The notes under the pieces are model-generated. The model searched no databases. It was not told the origin of the DNA and saw only the letters and a program-made list of their open reading frames with translations. This document shows, piece after piece, positions 46,190 to 54,860 of a DNA stretch of 64,000 nt (position 1 is the stretch's first letter; each line of letters begins with the position of its first letter). The stretch is from the NCBI RefSeq assembly GCF_000277815.2, contig NC_018480.1, forward strand, positions 1 through 64,000, written 5' to 3'. The position numbers and the translations under genes were made by a program. Origin of the DNA: Encephalitozoon hellem ATCC 50504. Lineage: Eukaryota; Microsporidia; Unikaryonidae.

Positions 46190-46495
46190 ATGAAGGGTGG
46201 CCTGGAGTCAAGAATGTTCGATGCCCTGAAGAAGGAATTCTGTCCAGCAAGTATGGAGGTTAGAAACACTTCCTACGACCATATAGGACATAGAGAAGTG
46301 GGCATGGGGGGCTTAGAGACACACTTTCGTGTAAAAATAAAGTCCGCCATGTTTAACGGAATGGTAAGTCTTAGCAGTTTATAATTTAAGAAATTTGCAG
46401 ATAGGCACAGACTTGTACACAAGACACTGGAGTTTGCTTTTCAAGAGGGGCTTCATGCTATTGAGATTGATTGCGATTCAGATAGCCAGGAGTGA
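46190..46495 (+). CDS. BolA-like protein, two exons
   Basis: This is a 92-residue BolA-family protein, joined from exons 46190-46363 and 46391-46495. BolA proteins work with monothiol glutaredoxins in iron-sulphur cluster delivery and iron sensing. Exon 1 has the family core: SRMFDALKKEF, SMEVRNTSYDHIGH and LETHFRVKI. Exon 2 supplies the other half (RHRLVHKTLEFAFQEGLHAIEI). Without removing a 27-base GTAAGT...TTTAAG intron the frame ends after eight further codons and the RHRLV half is lost. With it, phase and family order are restored exactly. The start is the ATG at 46190, preceded by AAAATTTTG. A mitosomal Hsp70, also of the Fe-S pathway, lies 3.6 kb downstream. Confidence 0.85.
46364..46390 (+). 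other. 27-base spliceosomal intron in BolA gene
   Basis: The segment starts GTAAGT, the strong 5' splice consensus of Encephalitozoon, and ends TTTAAG, with TATAATTTAAG at the 3' end as a possible fused branch/acceptor. Removal keeps phase 0 on both sides. The next AG, at 46399-46400, would shift the frame and break the BolA motif. Confidence 0.8.
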
Positions 46496-46638
46496 CTTGG
46501 CGATATACGCTTGATCTTAATTTAAAATTTAATTTGGCTTTGAATTGATCTTTCTAGATTATAATCTATACCTTTTTGGAAAAAAGAATGCAATTCCTCT
46601 GCACACTTTTCCTTAAATAACAAGGTAGTTTCCTACCC

Positions 46639-47388
46639 ATGCTATGGCTACTATACTTTGCATCTTGCTGGTGTGCATACGTTCCTGATGTGTGTACAAG
46701 CTCTGGAACGATAGCATTACACTTTGTGGACGGCCCTGTTAAAGGCGTAACAGATAGGGTTCTTAATGCTTTAGATGAGCTTGGGGTGAAGGCCACTTTC
46801 TCGTTTACAGTAAACCAAAAGGTAGTCGGAAATGTGGGGCAACTGTACAGAAGAGCTCTTAATGAAGGGCATAGTGTGGGGCTGAGGATAGATCCAAGAA
46901 TGGACGATAGCTACGGTGATGTTTCCAGAGATGCTTTAGAAGAGCATATTGATAAGGAAATAGACACAATAGATGGGCTCAGCGGGACCGAAGTAAGGTA
47001 TGCGTTCGCACCTGTAAACAACGGAGAAGTTAATTCGGAGGTCTATAGTGTCCTTACTGAGAGAGGTGTTCTTCCTATAGGGTATACCTTCTGCCCATAT
47101 GATTGGGATGATCCCATGGGAGAGTTTGAAGGTATGATAGAAGGATCTGATCCAAAGCATCATTCATACATCATCTTGATGCATGATGGGCAGGAGGGAG
47201 ACACTTCGCGCCTTGAAAGAATGGTGAAAATAGGAGAGGAAAAAGGCTACACGTTTGTAAATATGGACGAATGCCTCAGAGGCTACAAAGGTGCTTCGGG
47301 AGAGCCCGAAATCACCCTGAGAGGAAAGGGTGTTGAAAGCTTTTCATCGTTTTTACCCTTTTTCATCCTATTATCTCGATTTCTCTAA
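46639..47388 (+). CDS. Polysaccharide-deacetylase-like secreted protein lacking metal ligands
   Basis: This is a 249-residue NodB-fold protein with an N-terminal signal peptide ([12 protein letters not shown]) and a hydrophobic C-terminal run ([12 protein letters not shown]), suggesting GPI or tail anchoring at the spore wall. The fold motifs are present but catalytic residues are lost. TFDDGP is HFVDGP (only D31 kept), and the metal-binding H-x3-H is replaced by arginines (GLRIDPRM, R83 and R87). The RPPYG-like motif is FAPVNNG; ILMHDG is kept. From memory the E. cuniculi orthologue (ECU11_0510) has a solved structure and no detectable chitin deacetylase activity. The start is the ATG at 46639 after TCCTACCC. 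It is better regarded as a wall protein than an enzyme. Confidence 0.9.
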   Translation: MLWLLYFASCWCAYVPDVCTSSGTIALHFVDGPVKGVTDRVLNALDELGVKATFSFTVNQKVVGNVGQLYRRALNEGHSVGLRIDPRMDDSYGDVSRDALEEHIDKEIDTIDGLSGTEVRYAFAPVNNGEVNSEVYSVLTERGVLPIGYTFCPYDWDDPMGEFEGMIEGSDPKHHSYIILMHDGQEGDTSRLERMVKIGEEKGYTFVNMDECLRGYKGASGEPEITLRGKGVESFSSFLPFFILLSRFL

Positions 47389-47617
47389 AGTATAAATAAA
47401 CATACATCTTATGAATATACTGCTTTGTTGGGCTTGGGTCAAAATACAATGATAGATAAATTAGGCATCTCCTGTTTGAAGTGATTTTATAAATGCATGA
47501 TATTGGGGCTGCTGCAAGCCCGAGACAAGGCATCATGGCTATGGTAATTTATATGGGATAAATAATAGACCTTACATCTATATTTATGTGGGGCCGTATT
47601 CTTCCCTCTCGAGCTTT

Positions 47618-48577
47618 CTATCCATTTAAATAATCTTCATCAGATAGACTCAGATTGCGAGGAAGTATAAGACCACAGCCGGTGCAGAATTGCTTGTCCT
47701 CTTCGCTCACATCATAATATCCAGGATATGGCTGATATGAAAGATAATATTTGCCATCGCTGCTCTCCACAAATCTGTGTCCTTCATGTATAGACTGTTC
47801 AATGTCAAATCCATTCACGTGATTGAACTCAGGACTAAAGAAATACCTGTTCATCAAGAACTCCACATCAGAAACCCATCCAATGTACGGTCCTGGAGAC
47901 TTCCGAGCATAGTACTTGGCCCCCTCAATCCCTAGCCAGTGAAATGCATCCCTTACCCACTCCAGAGCAAAATTGAAGTCTTCGTCTCCATCCTCTATCT
48001 CGGTGTTTTTGAGACAGTAGTTTGCAATAAGAACAAACTTGTCTAGCGCCGTAAAGAACTCTTCAATCAGATGCTTTAACTTGATTTCCTCCCTCAAGTT
48101 TTTAGTCTTCTCCTTAAAGTAAAGATCCTCCAAAGCCACAGTGTAGTCGCTTCTCCCCTCAGCGTTACACAGGAAATTTGGGTTTGGATGGTTTCTTCTA
48201 TTCTTCTCGAAGGCCAGGTCTGAAACCCTCAAAACCTTAAGATTTTTGCGTGACCCTTCAGCCTCTCTGACCCGGTATACGCTTAAAAGTCCTGAGCGCT
48301 CATCGGACTCGCCGCTCTCAAAGTCACTTGATGACAAGTCCTCTTTGTTCACCTCGCAATTCATAGAGGCCTCAAATAATCCTGTTTTGGAATTGGGATG
48401 TCCAGAAGCAACGTCTTTCATTTGGGTGCTTTTGCCTTCATCCTCATCATCTATGGAAGATGATGTGCCCTTCTCCAGAATGGATGGCATCCTTGGTCTT
48501 GCTTGATCCTCATCAATATCTGCCTTTGTAAGATTTAAAGGATTCTTGGTGCTTTCCTTCCCTCTGGAGACTTCCAT
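47618..48577 (-). CDS. Hypothetical acidic protein with helical and aromatic C-terminal domain
   Basis: I do not recognise this 319-residue protein. Residues 1-110 are low-complexity, acidic and serine-rich (SSSIDDEDEGKST). From about 130 a folded region begins, with a long helix (NLREEIKLKHLIEEFFTALDK) and aromatic-rich segments (RDAFHWLGIEGAKYYARK, YYLSYQPYPGYYDV). The end has a CTGCGL pair that could bind metal with another site or form a disulphide. No signal peptide is present. The start is the ATG at 48577 after AAGCCCCTG. It is likely conserved among Encephalitozoon only. Its role may be nuclear given the acidic tail, but that is a guess. Confidence 0.75.
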   Translation of the reverse strand: MEVSRGKESTKNPLNLTKADIDEDQARPRMPSILEKGTSSSIDDEDEGKSTQMKDVASGHPNSKTGLFEASMNCEVNKEDLSSSDFESGESDERSGLLSVYRVREAEGSRKNLKVLRVSDLAFEKNRRNHPNPNFLCNAEGRSDYTVALEDLYFKEKTKNLREEIKLKHLIEEFFTALDKFVLIANYCLKNTEIEDGDEDFNFALEWVRDAFHWLGIEGAKYYARKSPGPYIGWVSDVEFLMNRYFFSPEFNHVNGFDIEQSIHEGHRFVESSDGKYYLSYQPYPGYYDVSEEDKQFCTGCGLILPRNLSLSDEDYLNG

Positions 48578-48636
48578 CAGGGGCTTCAGAAATGTTTATA
48601 GATTCATTGGACGTTGTCCCAAACGCAAGATAGTCT

Positions 48637-48819
48637 ATGAACATTAGAGAGTCGTTCATCAATGCCAGAAGGGCATGCGCTTCTCCTACAGACTCTGATA
48701 GGGATAGCTATGAAGAGGAGTATTACAAGTGGAAGATACGTGATCTGAAAAGAAAAATAAGGGATGTAAGAAAGGAGGTGGCCAAAGCCAGAAACATAAG
48801 AGGTCTTAGAAGGTTTTAG
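48637..48819 (+). CDS. Candidate 60-residue basic coiled-coil protein
   Basis: This is a short ORF of 60 codons from the ATG at 48637. The second half is a basic amphipathic helix (IRDLKRKIRDVRKEVAKAR), so the composition is not random. A CCC block (GTTGTCCCAAACG) lies about 18 bases before the ATG. The stop overlaps that of the convergent TrpRS gene by four bases. A 13-codon ORF just upstream (ATG near 48593) ends eight bases before and might be a leader. No family is recognised. It could be a real mini-protein or chance. Confidence 0.5.
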   Translation: MNIRESFINARRACASPTDSDRDSYEEEYYKWKIRDLKRKIRDVRKEVAKARNIRGLRRF

Positions 48820-49973
48820 AATTTATTGATGTCCATAAATGCTTTCACGTCCTCCTCCGTGACATTTTTCCTAGTCTCCTGATACTTTAATACAAAAGTC
48901 TGTATTATAGCAATACACTTTTCTTTCATTTCTTTACTAGTGATCTCACCCTTAATGTATCCTGATCGGTATCTCTCAAGTTCCTGGTCATCGTCCAAAA
49001 AATACTTTAGGTATTCAAACGGAACATCTACGTCGATGTTTCCTCCTCTTTCTCGGTGCTCTTCCAGAGTCTTTCCACCTCCGGAATATGCATGCACACT
49101 GATCTTCTTCCTAATCACTTCCTGGGAATCATCCAGGTATATAGAGCTGTTTGGGTCGCTGGCAGACATCTTTCTGTTTACACCCTTGAGGTCTGGAAGA
49201 AGTGATACATACATGGTTGCAGGCTTTTTCTCTCCAAGCATTTTTGCCTTGTCTCTTGCAAGCCTAAAGTATGGGTCCTGGTCAACCGCAGCAGGAACAA
49301 GGCACATAGCCCCCTCTTGAATAAACTTGAAGGAGCTTGAGAAGCAAGGTGCTATCTCCTTTGATGGAAACCCTACCTGGCCTATGCTACTTGACATGTT
49401 GAAGCCAAATATCTTCGACGCCTCGTTGAGATTGATCGTTTTCGCTACCTTTAGAACATTCTTCTCGAAGTGGTGGGAGGACTCGACATTGGAGAATATG
49501 TACGTCAACTTTGGATCAAAGCCCAGTGCAACAATGTCCTTGATGTTTTCCTTTCCATTTTCTATGGCGTCCTCAAGCCTTATATTCTTCCACAAGAACT
49601 TTTCATCATCGGTCATCTGGATCACGAGAGGTATTTTAAAGGTGTCCTGGATGTACTTGCACAGGAGAAAGGGCACTACGTGTCCAATATGCATGGCCTT
49701 GGTGCTGGGCCCTCTGCCAGTATACAGATAGAATGCCTTACCTTTGGATATCTCGTCAAGCAAAAGATTGAAGTCTCTGTGCGCAAAGACAATGCCCCTC
49801 CTGAAAAAATAATGTGCAGGCTTTCCTGCCAACTTTTCCAAGCGGTCCACCAACTCCTTTCCAAGTTTTTCGCACCCAAACTGATTGACTATCTTGTCGT
49901 AGTCAATGGCCACCGGAGTTTCGTCTGTAGACACCACCTCCACCTCCCAAGGAGTAACCTTCTGCTCGGCCAT
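48816..49973 (-). CDS. WRS1: Tryptophanyl-tRNA synthetase (cytosolic)
   Basis: This is a 385-residue class I synthetase that charges tRNA-Trp. Signature motifs are HIGH at 95-98 (TKAMHIGH) and KMSAS at 268-272, and the eukaryotic-type FYLYTGRGPS lead is present. The length equals what I recall for the E. cuniculi enzyme (385). The start is set at the ATG at 49973 (MAEQKVTPWEVEV), right after AATCCCTCAA. An ATG-led extension up to 50084 would overlap the Hsp70 gene and is rejected. The divergent Hsp70 begins 74 bases away. Confidence 0.97.
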   Translation of the reverse strand: MAEQKVTPWEVEVVSTDETPVAIDYDKIVNQFGCEKLGKELVDRLEKLAGKPAHYFFRRGIVFAHRDFNLLLDEISKGKAFYLYTGRGPSTKAMHIGHVVPFLLCKYIQDTFKIPLVIQMTDDEKFLWKNIRLEDAIENGKENIKDIVALGFDPKLTYIFSNVESSHHFEKNVLKVAKTINLNEASKIFGFNMSSSIGQVGFPSKEIAPCFSSSFKFIQEGAMCLVPAAVDQDPYFRLARDKAKMLGEKKPATMYVSLLPDLKGVNRKMSASDPNSSIYLDDSQEVIRKKISVHAYSGGGKTLEEHRERGGNIDVDVPFEYLKYFLDDDQELERYRSGYIKGEITSKEMKEKCIAIIQTFVLKYQETRKNVTEEDVKAFMDINKF

Positions 49974-50047
49974 TTGAGGGATTGTTTTGTCATGTTTACA
50001 TATCCCTGAAAGGCTAAATATATGCAAAAAACGACTTCCTTCTAAAA

Positions 50048-51829
50048 ATGCCGAACGCAAATGCTTTGAGCAAGAAGCCTTCATCGAACATAATTGGAAT
50101 AGATCTGGGAACTACAAATTCCTGTGTATCTGTAGTCAAGAACGGGGAGCCTGTAATAATAGAAAATCAAGAGGGAGAGCGTACAACGCCTTCTGTGGTA
50201 TCCATACTGAAAGATGAAGTTCTTGTCGGTAGCCAATCGAAGAGCAAGATACTGACCCACCCCAAGAACACGGTATTTGCATCTAAGAGGTTGATAGGAA
50301 GGAAACTTGAAGACCCAGAGGTTAAGAAGTATGTGAAGGGGCTCCCGTTTGATACGACATCTCATTGTAACGGGGATGTCTGGATAAAGGTTGATGGGAA
50401 AAAGTACTCACCTGCACAGATTGGAGCGTTCATACTTTCAAAGCTCAAGAGAAGTGCAGAGTCGTTTCTGAATCACTCTGTTGTGAAGTCGGTCATAACG
50501 GTTCCTGCCTACTTCAATGATAGCCAGCGCCAGGCAACAAAGGATGCGGGAAGGATAGCAGGGCTTGATGTTGTGAGGGTCATCAATGAGCCAACAGCCG
50601 CAGCGCTTGCCTACGGGCTGGACAAGTCGGCGAGAGGGAACATTGCAGTCTATGACCTTGGAGGAGGAACCTTTGACATATCGATACTCGAGTTGAGCGA
50701 CGGGGTATTCCATGTGAAGGCCACTAATGGAGACACTTTTCTTGGAGGAGAGGATCTTGACAACGAGGTTGTGAGTTTTATTGTAAAGGACTTTATGGAG
50801 AAGGAGGGGATCGACCTTGGCAGAGATGTGAATGCTTTGGCAAGAATCAAAGAGTGTGCAGAGAAGGTAAAGAAGGATTTATCTTCGTCTGTTGTCTCAA
50901 GAATTGACATACCTTACATATGCAATGTTGGAGGAGAAGCGAAGCACTTATCTAGAGAGATCACTAGAAGTGAGTTTGAGAAAATCGTTGAGAAAATTGT
51001 GAACAGGACGATTGAGCCATGCAAGAAAGCACTTGCAGATGCAGGACTGGACTCTGCGGATATTAAGCATGTGATATTGGTTGGGGGGATGACAAGAATG
51101 CCCTATGTAAGGAAAGTGGTCAAAGAGATTTTTGGGATTGAGCCTTCTACCGAGATTAACCCTGATGAAGCAGTTGCGAAGGGAGCAGCCCTTCAGGGAG
51201 GTGTCCTTGCAGGAGAAGTTGATAATGTACTTCTCTTGGATGTAGCACCGCTAAGCCTTGGAATTGAGCTTCTAGGAGGAGTGTTCAGCAAGATAATAAG
51301 AAGAAACACAACCATTCCATTTAAAGAAACACAGATATTCTCTACCTCTGAAGACAACCAGACAGATGTCGATATCAAGGTGTATCAGGGTGAAAGGGCC
51401 ATGGCAGCAGACAACAAGTATTTGGGACAGATAAAGCTCAAGAACATTCCTCCCCTCCCCAGAGGAGTTCCTAAGATTGAGGTGACATTTGAGTCTGATG
51501 CTAATGGAATGTACAGAGTGACTGCACAGGACAGTGTTACAAGAACGCCTCAATCACTTGAAATAATACCATCCAGCGGATTGACGGAAAAGGAGATAGA
51601 TAGAATGGTGAGAGAGGGAGAGGAGCTCAAGAATCTAGACGAGATGAAGAGAAGGAAGGCTGAGGTTACTATTTCTGTAGGGGAGCTTCTCAGAAGAGGA
51701 TATAATGAGCTGAGGAAGGCCCCTGAGGACAGTTTAAGCAAGCTTAGAAAGGTGGCGAGGGGTGAAGACTTCGACCTAGAGGAAACAGAGCAGATATTAT
51801 TGGATGTAAAGAAAGCAATATCCAAATGA
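50048..51829 (+). CDS. SSC1: Mitochondrial-type (mitosomal) Hsp70
   Basis: This 593-residue chaperone is the mitochondrial-type Hsp70 that in microsporidia resides in mitosomes, where it supports iron-sulphur cluster assembly and protein import. IDLGTTNS is at 18-25, then NEPTAAALAYG, DLGGGTFD and VGGMTRMP. DnaK-like text (GERTTPSVVSI, IGRKLEDPEV) marks the alpha-proteobacterial lineage rather than cytosolic Hsp70. Only about 12 polar residues precede the core (MPNANALSKK), so there is no long targeting peptide. The C-terminal lid is shorter than in yeast Ssc1. The E. cuniculi orthologue is, from memory, 592 residues. The start is the ATG at 50048. Confidence 0.97.
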   Translation: MPNANALSKKPSSNIIGIDLGTTNSCVSVVKNGEPVIIENQEGERTTPSVVSILKDEVLVGSQSKSKILTHPKNTVFASKRLIGRKLEDPEVKKYVKGLPFDTTSHCNGDVWIKVDGKKYSPAQIGAFILSKLKRSAESFLNHSVVKSVITVPAYFNDSQRQATKDAGRIAGLDVVRVINEPTAAALAYGLDKSARGNIAVYDLGGGTFDISILELSDGVFHVKATNGDTFLGGEDLDNEVVSFIVKDFMEKEGIDLGRDVNALARIKECAEKVKKDLSSSVVSRIDIPYICNVGGEAKHLSREITRSEFEKIVEKIVNRTIEPCKKALADAGLDSADIKHVILVGGMTRMPYVRKVVKEIFGIEPSTEINPDEAVAKGAALQGGVLAGEVDNVLLLDVAPLSLGIELLGGVFSKIIRRNTTIPFKETQIFSTSEDNQTDVDIKVYQGERAMAADNKYLGQIKLKNIPPLPRGVPKIEVTFESDANGMYRVTAQDSVTRTPQSLEIIPSSGLTEKEIDRMVREGEELKNLDEMKRRKAEVTISVGELLRRGYNELRKAPEDSLSKLRKVARGEDFDLEETEQILLDVKKAISK

Positions 51830-51944
51830 TAATCATGACATTTTCAGAAACGCTGTTCTCCTCCTAAGATACAGAATCTGAAACAAGCTGAACTGGTGTA
51901 GTGAAACATATTAATAAACTAAGAGCCCCAGAAAACAAAGACCC

Positions 51945-52700
51945 ATGGGAATGAATTTCAACAAAGAAGTCAAGATGCTTCGAGAGATCGAGGAGAACAA
52001 AAGATGTGCAGACTGCTCTACGTCAAATCCGCCGTGGGCATCTGTGACTTACGGGATATTCATATGCTTTGACTGCGCTAGTGTTCATAGGTCTTTGGGA
52101 GTCAAGACTAGCTTTGTAAAGAGTGTGAATCTGGACATTTGGGACGAGAAGGAGTACTTGTTTATGAAACACGGATCGAATGGGAATTTTAGAAAGTTCT
52201 TGGAGCAGCATGGACTTGTTGGACGCGAGATGAATGAGATTTATAACAACAACCACATCAAGAGATATGCAGCAAATGTTAAGAGCCTTGTTGTGAAGGA
52301 TATAGGAGAAGAGGCATTCAACAAGGCAAAGGCCAACACTGTTCCCAAGGAGTCCAGAGACTCGGATGGATGGATGAACAAGTCCCCTATGAATTGTGTA
52401 AATAGAAACAAAAGTCCATACGGTACACTGGGGCTTGAATCATCTGGCACAGGATCATTGCATAGCTCTATTGCATCTACCCTATCTGTTGTCGGAAGTG
52501 CGATTTTCTCGAGCGCAAAGGTCATCACTGGCAAGACCGTTGAATATGGAGGCATTGTTGTTAGCTCTACAAAGAACATGATCAAGGATAACTCTTCCTC
52601 GTTAACATCCATTTTCAAGAGAAAAGAACTAACTCCAAAGGATAACTTAAAGGTCCCAGAAAAGCAAGAGATCTGCGAAAAGTCGGGGAAATGGGACTAA
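51945..52700 (+). CDS. ArfGAP (GCS1/GLO3-like)
   Basis: This is a 251-residue GTPase-activating protein for Arf, acting in COPI vesicle traffic. The ArfGAP zinc finger has C21 and C24, then C41 and C44, with the characteristic 16-residue spacing. The arginine finger is R49 in HRSLG, with VKSVNLDIW after it. The C-terminal half is serine-rich ([19 protein letters not shown]), reminiscent of an ALPS-type curvature sensor, and ends basic. GCS1 and GLO3 cannot be distinguished by eye; the ALPS-like region favours GCS1/ArfGAP1. The start is the ATG at 51945 after AAGACCC; an ATG two codons in is an alternative. Confidence 0.93.
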   Translation: MGMNFNKEVKMLREIEENKRCADCSTSNPPWASVTYGIFICFDCASVHRSLGVKTSFVKSVNLDIWDEKEYLFMKHGSNGNFRKFLEQHGLVGREMNEIYNNNHIKRYAANVKSLVVKDIGEEAFNKAKANTVPKESRDSDGWMNKSPMNCVNRNKSPYGTLGLESSGTGSLHSSIASTLSVVGSAIFSSAKVITGKTVEYGGIVVSSTKNMIKDNSSSLTSIFKRKELTPKDNLKVPEKQEICEKSGKWD

Positions 52701-52765
52701 AACATTAGATATCTAATAAAACTTTCAAAGATTATCCGAGGTCTTTACAACAATCCAGAGATTCT

Positions 52766-53188
52766 TTATGATTTATTTACAACGAGTTCTGAAAAGTATC
52801 TATAAAGGAGGAACACATAGAAGGATATCTTGCAGAACATCTCAATCTTTATCCATCTCTTCTGCTTGAAGAAATCCAAGGCACTAATTGTAGTATCCGA
52901 TCCTTTTTTCTGTACTTCATAAACAAACATTAAGACAACAAGAAGTGATACATAGCTCAGGGAAAGGACTTGTGCAGCTATCATTAGTACAAGCAACTTG
53001 AATTCCACGTTTACAAGACGAAGAATCCTATCGCATGCATTATAGGATGATGCTCTTCTACTTTCTACATCTAGCACTGCTTCAATTTTATAGAGCTCTA
53101 TGATACAAAGCATAGTACTCAGCAAGAGAGAGGCAAGGTTTCCTATAAACCTCATTACAAGGGTACATAATTCGAGCCTTGAAAACAT
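52766..53188 (-). CDS. ERV14: Cornichon/ERV14 cargo receptor
   Basis: This is a 140-residue polytopic protein of the cornichon family, which recruits transmembrane cargo to COPII vesicles. Three or four hydrophobic helices are visible (about 7-30, 62-90, 117-134). The central region (SSYNACDRILRLVNVEFKLL) corresponds to the family's CN.LN....PE...H, and the end (ISALDFFKQKRWIKIEMFCKISFYVFLLYRYF) to the strongly conserved I...L..........KL.FYLL.FF.YLY. Length is exactly family-typical. The start is the ATG at 53188, and only three bases separate it from the RPN11 stop codon upstream of it on the same strand. Confidence 0.8.
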   Translation of the reverse strand: MFSRLELCTLVMRFIGNLASLLLSTMLCIIELYKIEAVLDVESRRASSYNACDRILRLVNVEFKLLVLMIAAQVLSLSYVSLLVVLMFVYEVQKKGSDTTISALDFFKQKRWIKIEMFCKISFYVFLLYRYFSELVVNKS

Positions 53189-53191
53189 GGT

Positions 53192-54103
53192 TTATTTATT
53201 TATCTCTAACTGGTGGTCCGATTGATTGAAGATATACCTATGGATAGAATACAGAAGGTTGTGGATGGTATTTTCCATTATGCTTTCTTCGCACTTCTCA
53301 AGAAGTCGTCTTCTGTAGTCGACCTTGCCCACCCTAGCCATGTCGAGATTCTTACCTGTTAGGTTCTTTTCCTCTTCACATGCTTTTCCGTAGCTTTCAA
53401 TGAGTTTCAAAACATCTCCCCTCTTTTCCCTGACGTCTCTGAGCTTAAGATTGTCTGCCCATGTCTTTCTATGAAGATTCAGCAGCATCTTCTGTTCAAG
53501 ATCATTTTTCCTGCACGTTATGTTGAAAGAATAGTAGTGCTTGTTGAGCCCGTGAATTATGGATATGAGTGTGGGTGTCTTGAGGTACCCAATGTTTGAT
53601 GTCACTTGTCTCGGCTCTCCTCCAAGGACACCTAACTGGTTGTCAATAAGTCTGAAGGCATCAATTACAACCTTCCCCTTAACACTTTGGATGGGGTCAA
53701 CGACAACCGCAACAGCTCTCTTACATAGCTTTTCAAAGCTCTGCTGGGTACTTATATCAACTGTGCTTAGCCAGCACCCAAACCCTGGATGGCTGTGGTA
53801 CCATCCTACCACTGTCTCATGCCTCCCAGTTGCCTTCAGTATATTCATCATCTCCGTCTGAAAGATAGGATCCACAGACTCTACAGTGACATTTGTACCG
53901 CTTTGGGGCATGGCAAATACATCAACAACTTTCACAGTGTATTCATCAACAAATTCCCCAAGCATCAGTCCCATGACTTCAAGGGGAATCCCAGCTCTCC
54001 CATGCTTAAGCATCTTTAACAGTGCAAGCGAGGATATCTGTACAGTCTCTGAGGCATCTGATGTTGGCTCCGCATCATCAGTCCCAACAAACCCATTGAA
54101 CAT
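53192..54103 (-). CDS. RPN11: Proteasome lid deubiquitinase RPN11
   Basis: This is a 303-residue metalloprotease of the 19S lid, which removes ubiquitin chains from substrates about to be degraded. The JAMM motif is complete: E50 in GLMLGE, then H103-x-H105 in [13 protein letters not shown] and D116. The [24 protein letters not shown] segment ([13 protein letters not shown]) is the RPN11 hallmark that separates it from CSN5. The C-terminal helices are present. The start is the ATG at 54103 ([10 protein letters not shown]). Length matches yeast (306). Confidence 0.97.
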   Translation of the reverse strand: MFNGFVGTDDAEPTSDASETVQISSLALLKMLKHGRAGIPLEVMGLMLGEFVDEYTVKVVDVFAMPQSGTNVTVESVDPIFQTEMMNILKATGRHETVVGWYHSHPGFGCWLSTVDISTQQSFEKLCKRAVAVVVDPIQSVKGKVVIDAFRLIDNQLGVLGGEPRQVTSNIGYLKTPTLISIIHGLNKHYYSFNITCRKNDLEQKMLLNLHRKTWADNLKLRDVREKRGDVLKLIESYGKACEEEKNLTGKNLDMARVGKVDYRRRLLEKCEESIMENTIHNLLYSIHRYIFNQSDHQLEINK

Positions 54104-54147
54104 TTCAGGGTTTAGGATTTCTTGCTTTTAAGTTTCCAGGCCAGGCC

Positions 54148-54324
54148 TTAAACCTCACTAGTTTTGAAGACTTCAAAGCCATCGTCTTCTAACTGGATTA
54201 TCATGTCCTCAAGAACCCTTTCAAGCTCTTCTATGCTTTCGGATATAGACGTCCCACCGAGCCTTATGCCGCTGTCCAAACTTCTTATAAGTCTGTTATA
54301 GGCTCTCTCAATTTTCTCTTTCAT
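54148..54324 (-). CDS. Candidate 58-residue helical protein
   Basis: This short ORF on the minus strand encodes MKEKIERAYNRLIRSLDSGI and continues as an acidic amphipathic helix (SISESIEELERVLEDMIIQ). The regular leucine and isoleucine spacing and balanced composition look like a real protein. It fills the spacer between RPN11 and the EMC7-like gene. A CCC block (TAGACCCTGC) lies about 25 bases before the ATG at 54324. The family is unknown; small helical subunits of Mediator, kinetochore or SNARE-associated complexes could look like this. Confidence 0.55.
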   Translation of the reverse strand: MKEKIERAYNRLIRSLDSGIRLGGTSISESIEELERVLEDMIIQLEDDGFEVFKTSEV

Positions 54325-54394
54325 TTGTAATGGAGTAAAGCAGCAGGGTCTAATAACTTCAGAAAGAAAGAGCTTGCAAAATACACTTCTTTTA

Positions 54395-54754
54395 TTATAT
54401 GCTTTTCAAAGGCATGACAAACATTATAATTGAAAAGACCGTCAGAGAGGTAATCATAGCCCATGCATCGGGTATCAGCCCACAATACTTTGTTTCAAAA
54501 TCCACCCGGAACTGCATTTCCTCTTTCTCTCCAAAGTACTGAGTGGAGTCAACTAGCTCGAGTTTTCGAGGCTCATTCTCTTTAATATCATACCTGTAGT
54601 ATCCAGGAAAAGATATTTTAATTGAATTCCAAGTAGGCGAAGTACCGTTTTGTGAAGAGGATATGTATGCATTTCCAACCTTAAGCGTATCAAACGAGTG
54701 TCTTGGTATTTCTACGTTATCTGCAACTACAGAGACAAGAAAAAAGAAAAGCAT
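54395..54754 (-). CDS. Type I membrane protein, perhaps EMC7-like
   Basis: This is a 119-residue protein from the ATG at 54754 (MLFFFLVSVVADN), which follows TACCCTCAGAGAAT. It has an N-terminal signal peptide, a short beta-rich lumenal domain (KISFPGYYRYDIKEN, QYFGEKEEMQF) and a C-terminal membrane helix (AWAMITSLTVFSIIMFVMPL). This topology and the PL-rich end recall EMC7, a beta-sandwich subunit of the ER membrane complex; PIG-X-like GPI factors are an alternative. Frames starting further upstream (to 54904) overlap EAF6 and are rejected. No firm homology is visible. Confidence 0.6.
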   Translation of the reverse strand: MLFFFLVSVVADNVEIPRHSFDTLKVGNAYISSSQNGTSPTWNSIKISFPGYYRYDIKENEPRKLELVDSTQYFGEKEEMQFRVDFETKYCGLIPDAWAMITSLTVFSIIMFVMPLKSI

Positions 54755-54860
54755 ATTCTCTGAGGGTATTGGCTCGGCCGAAAAATATGCTTTCGTGCGA
54801 ATATATGGAAGAAGGATGTTAATGCACTTCTTCGTCTTATCCCGGCCAAATTCAGGGCCC

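Noticed and set aside
46391..46400. Alternative 3' splice site (TTTGCAG) for the BolA intron
   Set aside because: It shifts the frame and loses the conserved RHRLV half, whereas TTTAAG at 46390 keeps it.
49974..50084. 37-residue N-terminal extension of TrpRS
   Set aside because: It overlaps the first codons of the divergent Hsp70 and is unlike the family; the 385-residue form fits.
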